Shown here in pieces: positions 49,767 through 56,790 of a stretch of 64,000 nucleotides of DNA. The stretch is from positions 186,001 through 250,000 of the forward strand of contig NZ_PXYI01000002.1 of assembly GCF_003012735.1 (NCBI RefSeq), given 5' to 3'. The DNA comes from Allosphingosinicella deserti (lineage in GTDB: Bacteria; Pseudomonadota; Alphaproteobacteria; Sphingomonadales; Sphingomonadaceae). Each line of letters begins with the position of its first letter. The first letter of the stretch is position 1. The position numbers and the translations under genes were made by a program. The notes beneath the pieces were generated by a model. The model saw nothing but the letters and a program-made list of their open reading frames with translations, was not told the origin of the DNA and searched no databases.

Positions 49767-51082
49767 CAACCACGAATCTCCGCGGCTACGGAGGCGATCG
49801 TCTCCACCATATAGTCGAGGCGTGCCTCGTCTATCCCCGGCCAGACCCCGATCCAAAAACTGTCGTTCATGATCTTGTCGGTGTTGTCGAGCGTACCATG
49901 CACCCGATAGGCGACGTCGCGGAAGGCGGGCTGCTTGGTGAGATTGCCGGCGAAAAGAAGCCGGGTACCCACCTTGCGCTCCTCCAGCGTCTTGGTGAGC
50001 AGATTGCGATTGATGCCACTGCCGTCCCGTACCGTCAGAAGATAGCCGAACCAGCTTGGATCGGTGCCGGGGGTGGGAACCGGCAGATGGAAGAGCTCCT
50101 CCAGGCCGGCGTCCCGTAGCCTTCGCTCCAAGCCGGCGAAGTTCTCCCGCCGTCGCGCCACGAAATGATCGAGCTTCTTGAGCTGGCTCACTCCGACGGC
50201 GGCCTGCATATCGCTGACCTTCATGTTATAGCCGATGTGGCTGTATGTGTATTTGTGATCGTAGCCCTTGGGCAGGTCGCCCAGCCGCCAGCCGAAACGT
50301 TTGTTACAGGTGTTATCCACGCCCGGCTTGCAATAGCAATCGCGGCCCCAGTCACGGAACGACTCGGCTATCTTTGCGAGCAGCGGGCTGTTCATGAGAA
50401 CGGCACCGCCTTCGCCCATGGTGATGTGATGGGCCGGATAGAAGCTCAGCGTCGCCACATCTCCGAACGTCCCGACGTGCTGACCGCCGACAAGCGCGCC
50501 GAACGCATCGCAGCAATCCTCGATCAAGTAGAGGTTATGCGCCTTGCAGATCGCTGCCACCCTCTGGACGTCGAACGGATTGCCGAGTGAATGGGCGATC
50601 ATCACCGCCTTGGTCTTCGGAGTAATCGCAGCCTCGAGGAGATCCACGTCCACGTTGTGCGTCTCGACATCGACGTCGACGAATACGGGTAAACAGCCAT
50701 ATTGGACGATTGGGGCAACGGTGGTCGGAAAGCCTGCCGCCACCGTGATCACTTCATCGCCCGGCTTGATCCGCTTTTCGCCGAGCTTCCATGAGGTGAG
50801 GCATGCGAACGCGAGCAGGTTCGCCGCGGATCCGGACACGGTCAGCTTGGCGTGACGGCGACCGAAGATCGCGGCGACCTCGGTCTCGAACTGATCGGCG
50901 TAGCGCCCGGCCGTCAGCCACATGTCGAGCGAGGCATCGATGAGGTTCGCGCAATCGTCCGCGTCCATCACCTTTCCTGACGGCGGTATGTAGGTCTCTC
51001 CAGGCACGAACGGAGCCGGAGGGCGTGACTCGTGAAACTGTCGGGCAAGGCGGATGATTTCAGAACGCAAATCGTCAGTCAT
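49766..51082 (-). CDS. rfbH: CDP-4-keto-6-deoxy-D-glucose 3-dehydrase (E1, RfbH)
   Basis: The 438-residue enzyme removes the C3 hydroxyl of CDP-4-keto-6-deoxyglucose using PMP and a [2Fe-2S] cluster. It has the aminotransferase fold, but the PLP Lys is replaced by His218 in SFYPAHHITMGEGG, as in known E1. Cysteines at 191, 249, 251 and 259 give exactly the E1 cluster pattern C-x57-C-x1-C-x7-C. Start ATG 51082 has AGGA five bases upstream. E1 needs an E3-type reductase (AscD/RfbI), which is not in this window. It is divergent from the GtrB-like gene. Confidence 0.96.
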   Translation of the reverse strand: MTDDLRSEIIRLARQFHESRPPAPFVPGETYIPPSGKVMDADDCANLIDASLDMWLTAGRYADQFETEVAAIFGRRHAKLTVSGSAANLLAFACLTSWKLGEKRIKPGDEVITVAAGFPTTVAPIVQYGCLPVFVDVDVETHNVDVDLLEAAITPKTKAVMIAHSLGNPFDVQRVAAICKAHNLYLIEDCCDAFGALVGGQHVGTFGDVATLSFYPAHHITMGEGGAVLMNSPLLAKIAESFRDWGRDCYCKPGVDNTCNKRFGWRLGDLPKGYDHKYTYSHIGYNMKVSDMQAAVGVSQLKKLDHFVARRRENFAGLERRLRDAGLEELFHLPVPTPGTDPSWFGYLLTVRDGSGINRNLLTKTLEERKVGTRLLFAGNLTKQPAFRDVAYRVHGTLDNTDKIMNDSFWIGVWPGIDEARLDYMVETIASVAAEIRG

Positions 51083-51264
51083 GTCGATCCTGTCGTGGGG
51101 AGGTGGCTGCACTGCCAAGTCGATTTCGAAACGCTCGTTAGCGGCTTCAAACCCGAACGTCGATGGGGCACGCTCCCGCTCAGGGGACGGGCGTGCCGAG
51201 GAGCACGCCCCGGAGGAGCGTTTTCGCTTGGCAGCGCGCCGGATTTGATGCGATGCGGCGCGTC

Positions 51265-52200
51265 ATGGCAAGCAAGCTCATTTCGATCGTCACCCCGTGC
51301 TACAACGAAGAAGAAAACGTCCGGGAGCTTGTCGCCCGCATCCGGGAGGTGTTCGCGCAACTACCGAATTATGATTATGAGCACATCCTCATCGACAATG
51401 CTTCCACCGATGGAACCGCAAATGTGCTGCGTCAGCTCGCGGGCGAGGACAGCCGGACGAAGGTGATCCTCAACACCCGCAATTTCGGCCATATTCGGTC
51501 GCCATATCATGCCATCCTCCAGGCACGCGGCGACGCCGTGATCCACCTCGTCGCCGATCTTCAGGACCCCCCTGAGATGATCCCGGATTTTCTTGCAAAG
51601 TGGAGCGAGGGCTTCAAAGTGGTGCTGGGTGTCAAGACCCAATCGCAGGAGTCCCCTGCCATGTATGCGATCCGGAAGTTGTACTATGATCTTAGTGGCC
51701 GTTTGTCCGAGGTTCGCCTGATTAAGAACTACACGGGATTTGGGCTCTACGACCACGTCGTGGTGGAGCAGTTACGCCAAATTGATGATCCGTATCCCTA
51801 TTTTCGCGGACTCATTGCCGACCTTGGGTACGAGGCGGCATTGATCCCCTTCAATCAGCCTGTTCGGAAGCGCGGAATAACAAGCAACAACTTTTACAAG
51901 TTGTACGATATCGCGATGCTAGGGATCACTAATCATTCGAAAATCCCGCTACGTATGGCCACAATGGCAGGCTTCTTCTTGTCTGCCGCCAGTCTGTTTA
52001 TTGCACTGGGGTATTTGATCGCAAAGCTCCTGTTCTGGAGCCAGTTTGCGCTCGGAACGGCGCCCATTCTGATCGGGTTTTTCTTCTTCATGTCGGTTCA
52101 GCTCTTCTTCATCGGCATTATTGGCGAGTATGTCGGTGCGATCCACACCCAGGTCCAAAAGCGGCCGCATGTGATCGAGAAAGAGCGCTTGAACTTCTGA
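51265..52200 (+). CDS. Glycosyltransferase family 2, DPM1/GtrB-like with C-terminal membrane helices
   Basis: The 311-residue protein has SIVTPCYNEEENVRELVARI, LIDNASTDGT and HLVADLQDPPEMI (DxD region), then two strong C-terminal membrane helices (about 230-290), the plan of GtrB/ArnC enzymes that make undecaprenyl-phosphate sugars. A GtrA-family flippase gene lies 2 kb away, supporting this. Its 3' half is unusually AT-rich: 84 G+C in 180 bases at 51841-52020, against far higher values in the flanks, a sign of transfer. ATG 51265 chosen over 51253. Confidence 0.88.
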   Translation: MASKLISIVTPCYNEEENVRELVARIREVFAQLPNYDYEHILIDNASTDGTANVLRQLAGEDSRTKVILNTRNFGHIRSPYHAILQARGDAVIHLVADLQDPPEMIPDFLAKWSEGFKVVLGVKTQSQESPAMYAIRKLYYDLSGRLSEVRLIKNYTGFGLYDHVVVEQLRQIDDPYPYFRGLIADLGYEAALIPFNQPVRKRGITSNNFYKLYDIAMLGITNHSKIPLRMATMAGFFLSAASLFIALGYLIAKLLFWSQFALGTAPILIGFFFFMSVQLFFIGIIGEYVGAIHTQVQKRPHVIEKERLNF

Positions 52201-52342
52201 TCGATCGGCGCGCCCTGCTCCTGCAGGGCCGCAGTCCGCCGTCACGGCGCCGAAGCCGGCGGTCTCAAGCCGATACGGGTTGACGTACGGGTGCGGCTCC
52301 GCCAAGCCAATCACATCTCAGGCTTAGAAAAGGGTGTGTGTC

Positions 52343-53152
52343 GTGACTCCGACCGAGCGGAACATGTTGGACCTCTTGAAGAAAGGGCGCGATCATTACG
52401 GGGTGGTGGCAGTGAAGGCCGAGTTCGAGGCCGAAGGCACGCGCCCCGACGAGTTTCACCGGTTGCTCGAGCTGGCGCAGCGGGCGGACCTCAAGGTGGC
52501 GTTGAAGATCGGCGGCTGCGAGGCTGTATCGGACCTGCTCGCCAGCAAGGTCTACGGTGTGGACTATATCATCGCGCCGATGGTCGAAACTCGTTACGCA
52601 TTGTCTAAGTTCGTTGATGCCAAGAACAAGACCCATGGCCCGGACGAAGCCCGTACCGAGTTCCTGTTCAACCTGGAAACCGAGACAACGCTGCAGAATC
52701 TGGACGACATGCTGCCTCTCGCCAAGGAGGGCGTTGATGGCGTGGTCTTCGGCCGGGTCGATTTCACCCTGTCGCGGGGCATGCCGCGGGGGGCAATCAA
52801 CGAACAGTCCATCACGGACGCGGTGCTGAAGGTGGCACAGGCTTGCCGTGCGGCGGATCTCGAGCTCGTGGTGGGGGGCTCCGTGTCGCCCGACGCGGTG
52901 GAAGCTTTGCGTGAGATCCAGGCGGTGCGCCTTGATCGCTTCGAAACACGCAAGGTCATCTTCGACGGAGCAGCGGTTACGACCAATGCGATCTTCGACG
53001 GCATCGCCAATGCGGTCGATTTCGAGTTGCTCTGGCTCAAGAACAAGCGGGAATATTATCAGCGCATCGCCGACGAGGATCTCGCTCGTATCGAAATGAT
53101 GGAAGCGCGGGCTCGCAAGGTGGCGCCGCAGCAGATCGCTGCAGTCGGCTAA
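52343..53152 (+). CDS. HpcH/HpaI aldolase/citrate lyase family protein, divergent
   Basis: The 269-residue protein fits the HpcH/HpaI (pyruvate aldolase) TIM-barrel family. The metal-site equivalents remain: Glu in FLFNLETETT and Asp in VFGRVDFTLSRG. In typical members the first block carries a catalytic His (DGEH-like) and a second an Arg; here these read VKAEFEAEGTRPDEF and VALKIGGCEA, so His is missing and Lys seems to replace Arg. The reaction may therefore differ from a normal pyruvate aldolase. It lies inside the CDP-deoxysugar island, between the GtrB-like and TylF-like genes. GTG 52343 chosen; GTG 52334 is in frame. Confidence 0.75.
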   Translation: MTPTERNMLDLLKKGRDHYGVVAVKAEFEAEGTRPDEFHRLLELAQRADLKVALKIGGCEAVSDLLASKVYGVDYIIAPMVETRYALSKFVDAKNKTHGPDEARTEFLFNLETETTLQNLDDMLPLAKEGVDGVVFGRVDFTLSRGMPRGAINEQSITDAVLKVAQACRAADLELVVGGSVSPDAVEALREIQAVRLDRFETRKVIFDGAAVTTNAIFDGIANAVDFELLWLKNKREYYQRIADEDLARIEMMEARARKVAPQQIAAVG

Positions 53153-53364
53153 GGCGTCTTGAACGGTGCGCGGCGTCTACGGCCGGCGCTGGCGTGCAAG
53201 TCGGTTCTGGGTTCGCGGCCATGGCTGAGGGCCATGACGCCGCGTTGCCCGATCGGCACCGGCCATGCGACCGGAATGCAGTGCGGCGACCGCGGAACTC
53301 GTTCCAGCGGCCGGATCATCAGACGGCGAGAGCCTGAAACGCATTTAAGAAATTGGAGCTGATC

Positions 53365-54138
53365 ATGCAGACGAGCCCGTTCAAGATGAACGCAAAGCGG
53401 GAAATCACTGGAAGGACGGAGGCCGAGGAGGGACTGGTGGACGAGCTGCAAAGCACGTACGCCGATCTTCTGCCGAAGTTCGGACAAAGCTGGAACGGGC
53501 ACACTCTCGTTGCGCTCACCCGGCAGACGCTTAGCCGGGCCCTCTATTACGATCAGCTTTATCGAAAGATCGTGGGAGTGCCAGGCGTCATCTGCGAATT
53601 CGGCGTGCAATGGGGCGCGACGCTCGCACTCCTGACCAACCTACGGGGCATCTACGAACCCTATAATTACCGGCGCAGCATTGTTGGATTCGATACCTTC
53701 GCTGGTTTTCCGAGCGTCGACCCGGTCAACGATGGTGCCCACCTCAACGAGGGCGATTACCGCGTTGAAGAAGGCCATGAGCAGGTGCTCGAGCGGTTGC
53801 TGACGCTGCATGAGGCAAATGCGCCGATTTCTCACATCCGCAAATTCGAGCTGGTGAAGGGGGATGCCTCAGAGACGGTTCACAAGTGGCTCGACGACAA
53901 CAAGCACGCGATCATCTCCATGGCGATCTTCGACATGGACATCTACAAGCCCACCAAGGATGTTCTCGAGGCCATCATGCCGCGGCTGACCAAGGGATCG
54001 GTTCTGGTGTTCGATGAGCTGAATGTCTTGCCGTTCCCGGGTGAGACGATCGCCGTCCAGGAGGTACTCGGCCTTAACAATCTGCGTCTCCAGCACTTTC
54101 CTCACCAGCCCAATTGTGCATGGGCCGTGTTCGAGTAA
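53365..54138 (+). CDS. TylF/MycF family O-methyltransferase
   Basis: The 257-residue protein has the SAM region VICEFGVQWGATLALL, GFDTFAGFP, and FDMDIYKPTKDVLEAIMPRL ending in VLVFDELN, the metal-binding DxD and DE motifs of macrocin-type sugar O-methyltransferases. It probably methylates a hydroxyl of a deoxysugar, free or nucleotide-bound. ATG 53365 has GGAG six bases upstream. It stands alone after a 212-base gap, converging with the GtrA-like gene. Confidence 0.87.
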   Translation: MQTSPFKMNAKREITGRTEAEEGLVDELQSTYADLLPKFGQSWNGHTLVALTRQTLSRALYYDQLYRKIVGVPGVICEFGVQWGATLALLTNLRGIYEPYNYRRSIVGFDTFAGFPSVDPVNDGAHLNEGDYRVEEGHEQVLERLLTLHEANAPISHIRKFELVKGDASETVHKWLDDNKHAIISMAIFDMDIYKPTKDVLEAIMPRLTKGSVLVFDELNVLPFPGETIAVQEVLGLNNLRLQHFPHQPNCAWAVFE

Positions 54139-54144
54139 GCCCCG

Positions 54145-54603
54145 TCAGTCCACGTCGACGAAAACGAACCGTCGCATTGCGAAATAGGTGAAAATCGCAA
54201 GGGGCGGTACCATCAGCGCCCCGGCGAGCAAAGGCGGCACGCTAGACCTCTCGAGAGCGCTGATGGCGGCTATGTTCATCCCCATCTGCACCACGTAAAC
54301 GGCTACGAAACGAGGCAGTAGCCGTCCCGTTCGGTTTCGAAAAACCACCAAGCCTGTCGATACGAAATTGAACAGGATGCCGAGGACCGTACCGATAATC
54401 ACCGCCGCGGGAGTGGGAAGTCCGATGAGGATCAATGCGGCAAAGATGCCGTATCCAACCAGGGTGTTCAGGCCTCCGACCAACAGGAAGAGCAGGAAGC
54501 GGCGCGCCTCCGGGTCGCGGATCCATGCGATCGGTCCCCGCCGGAGAAGGGCTAGGCCATGTTCGATCCTGTTCAAGGTACTTGCCCCCTGTCCATCTTG
54601 CAC
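54145..54603 (-). CDS. GtrA family membrane protein
   Basis: About 152 residues with four membrane helices. FLLFLLVGGLNTLVGYGIFA and GTVLGILFNFVSTGLVVF are the GtrA/DPMS3 signature; in serotype-converting phages GtrA is thought to flip undecaprenyl-phosphate glucose. There is no clear ATG start: GTG 54603 has AGGTG upstream, and TTG 54648 or 54576 are alternatives. It pairs functionally with the GtrB-like gene at 51265. Confidence 0.8.
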   Translation of the reverse strand: MQDGQGASTLNRIEHGLALLRRGPIAWIRDPEARRFLLFLLVGGLNTLVGYGIFAALILIGLPTPAAVIIGTVLGILFNFVSTGLVVFRNRTGRLLPRFVAVYVVQMGMNIAAISALERSSVPPLLAGALMVPPLAIFTYFAMRRFVFVDVD

Positions 54604-54810
54604 GTGCGAGCACCTACAGCGTTGTGCGATTCCGGCAAGCCTCCGCAACCGGCTGGCGCCGGCCGCCCGAATTTCCTAACCGGTTCCCGGGCTCATAATG
54701 GAGGGTGTTGGTGAAACCGTGTCGATCTGTCGGGAGCGCCAGCGTATGTTTTGGCTCCCGCCCCCGTATCAAGGCCGTAGGCCTCCTCTCTCTCAGCTGA
54801 GTATCACCGG

Positions 54811-55923
54811 ATGACCGATTGGAATGGACGCCGCGTTTTCATCACCGGCCATACAGGATTCAAGGGCAGCTGGCTTTCCATGCTGCTTCAGGAACTCGGA
54901 GCTGAGGTGACCGGATACGCGCTTGCGCCCCCGACCGATCCCAGCCTGTTCGAAGCCGCCGGGCTCAGCGGGACGATGACCAGCGTGATCGCGGACGTGC
55001 GCGATTACAAAACATTGGTTGCCGCGATGCGGGACGCTCGCCCCCATGTCGTCTTCCATTTGGCGGCGCAGCCGCTTGTTCGCTACTCGTACGATCATCC
55101 GGTCGAAACCTATGGAACCAACGTTATGGGCACCGTGCACGTTCTGGAAGCAGTGCGCGCGCTTGGTACCGTCAAGGCTGTAATCGCCGTCACCAGCGAC
55201 AAATGTTACGAGAACCGCGAGTGGGTCTATCCTTATCGTGAAACCGATCCGATGGGTGGCCACGATCCCTACAGCAGCAGCAAAGGATGTTCCGAACTCG
55301 TCATTGCCGCCTACCGCTCCTCCTATTTTCCGGTGGCCCGGCTCTCAGAACACGGCACCGCCGTCGCGTCCGTGCGGGCGGGGAACGTTATCGGAGGCGG
55401 TGATTGGGCTCTCGACCGTCTCGTTCCGGACCTCGTTCGTGCGTTCGAAGCCGGCGCCGATCCGATTATCCGTTCGCCCGGCGCGGTTCGCCCGTGGCAG
55501 CATGTGCTTGAGGCGCTTGTAGGTTATGTTGGGATCGCCGAGCGGCTGCTCGGCGGCGACGGGCGCTTTGCGGAGGCGTGGAACTTTGGCCCCGCTGACG
55601 AAGACGCGCGCCCAGTGGCATGGATCGTCGACAGAATGGCGCACAGTTGGGGCGTGGAAAGCGGCTGGCGAGATTGGGACGGCGAAATTCCGCACGAGGC
55701 CGGCTTGCTGAAGCTGGATTGCTCCAAGGCTCGCACCGAGCTGGGTTGGCGGCCCACCTTCACCCTGGAAAAAGCGATCGACGCGATTGTGGCTTGGCAC
55801 AAGGCTGTCGGGAGCGGGCAAGACGCGCACGATGTCAGCGTCGGACAGATCCGCGCATTTTTGACGCTTCGCGATCAACGAGCGTCGTCCACGTCACGTG
55901 TAGCGGGAGCAGGATCAACCTGA
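54811..55923 (+). CDS. rfbG: CDP-glucose 4,6-dehydratase
   Basis: The 370-residue extended SDR makes CDP-4-keto-6-deoxyglucose from CDP-glucose. It has the NAD motif GHTGFKGSWL, with the family's characteristic FKGSWL, then AAQPLVRYSYDHPVETYGTN, the catalytic TSDKCY (128-133) and Tyr154-xxx-Lys158 in HDPYSSSKGCSE, and RAGNVIGGGDWA. All catalytic residues are intact. It supplies the substrate for RfbH. The next ORFs begin 88 bases on. Confidence 0.96.
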   Translation: MTDWNGRRVFITGHTGFKGSWLSMLLQELGAEVTGYALAPPTDPSLFEAAGLSGTMTSVIADVRDYKTLVAAMRDARPHVVFHLAAQPLVRYSYDHPVETYGTNVMGTVHVLEAVRALGTVKAVIAVTSDKCYENREWVYPYRETDPMGGHDPYSSSKGCSELVIAAYRSSYFPVARLSEHGTAVASVRAGNVIGGGDWALDRLVPDLVRAFEAGADPIIRSPGAVRPWQHVLEALVGYVGIAERLLGGDGRFAEAWNFGPADEDARPVAWIVDRMAHSWGVESGWRDWDGEIPHEAGLLKLDCSKARTELGWRPTFTLEKAIDAIVAWHKAVGSGQDAHDVSVGQIRAFLTLRDQRASSTSRVAGAGST

Positions 55924-56011
55924 ACGTCCAACTCGCGGCTTCCGAACAGCTGTCGATGGGCGAGTCGGCAAGGCTCGGCATATTACATCGAGGACTTTGT
56001 GAGAAACTGAG

Positions 56012-56086
56012 ATGAATGACTTCGGGATCGCAACACCGACCTTCTCTGCGCGCGTAGCGGCGCGAATCAAGTGGAGCATGCGCTGA
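56012..56086 (+). CDS. Possible 24-residue leader peptide coupled to the HAD-like gene
   Basis: An ATG at 56012 opens 24 codons (M-N-D-F-G-I-A-T-P-T and so on) with TGA at 56084-56086, whose last base is the A of the HAD gene's ATG. Its own ATG overlaps the stop (56013-56015) of another open frame running down from inside rfbG. No good ribosome-binding site is seen. It could be a coupling peptide, a gene remnant or chance. Confidence 0.25.
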   Translation: MNDFGIATPTFSARVAARIKWSMR

Positions 56087-56790
56087 TGGAGCTGCAATTC
56101 CTTCTCGACTTCGATGGCGTACTCTTCAACAGCAACTATGAAGCGTACACTGTTGCGCAGAAAGCGGCCGAGGGGCGTCCCGGCTTTCGTCAGGATGTCT
56201 CGTTCAATGAGTTCGAGACCTTCCGTTCTGTGGTGACAGACGCTTGGCACTACAATCGCTTGTACAACATTGCGCGCGGCACGATCCTCCCATCGATGCT
56301 GCGGGAGATCGAACCGGAAGAGGATGATTGGGCGTTTGCCAGCGCCTTCTTCGCCGCCCGAGAGGAGATCACGAAGGATCCCGACTGGCCCAAGGTGATG
56401 CCTCCTTACGACTTCTTCTTTCTGATACGGCCGTTGCTGATCGCTTATCCCCACCGGTTTGCAATCCTCTCCACCCGCAACGTGGCCTCGATCCGCCAAG
56501 CTCTGGCGTTCCACGATGCCGATGTCATCCGTGTCTTCGGCCAAGAAGATATCCGGCGCGCGGGTTCGAAGCTGGCGGTTGCGCAGGAGCAGAACTGGCT
56601 GGAGCGCGGACGCTGGCTGATTGTTTACGTTGATGACATGAACTCGCATCTCGAACCATTCGAGGGCATGGTTCATCTCCCTCTCCACGCGAATTGGGGC
56701 TACGATCATTCCGACCTGAGCAGTCTCAGCCACCACCAGATCTTCACGATCATCTCCTCGCTCCTGACCCTCACCGAGAAGCAAAACTGA
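56086..56790 (+). CDS. HAD-like superfamily protein
   Basis: The 234-residue protein has HAD motif I LLDFDGVLFNSN (nucleophile and acid Asp), a motif II candidate ILSTRN, Lys in RAGSKLAV (motif III) and IVYVDDMNSHL (motif IV). All four acidic or basic positions are plausible, so phosphatase-type activity is possible. The large insert at about 40-110 would be the cap. The substrate is unknown; its position just before the ThDP enzyme (TGATG overlap) suggests an acting partner in branched-sugar synthesis, for example phosphate removal. Confidence 0.75.
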   Translation: MELQFLLDFDGVLFNSNYEAYTVAQKAAEGRPGFRQDVSFNEFETFRSVVTDAWHYNRLYNIARGTILPSMLREIEPEEDDWAFASAFFAAREEITKDPDWPKVMPPYDFFFLIRPLLIAYPHRFAILSTRNVASIRQALAFHDADVIRVFGQEDIRRAGSKLAVAQEQNWLERGRWLIVYVDDMNSHLEPFEGMVHLPLHANWGYDHSDLSSLSHHQIFTIISSLLTLTEKQN

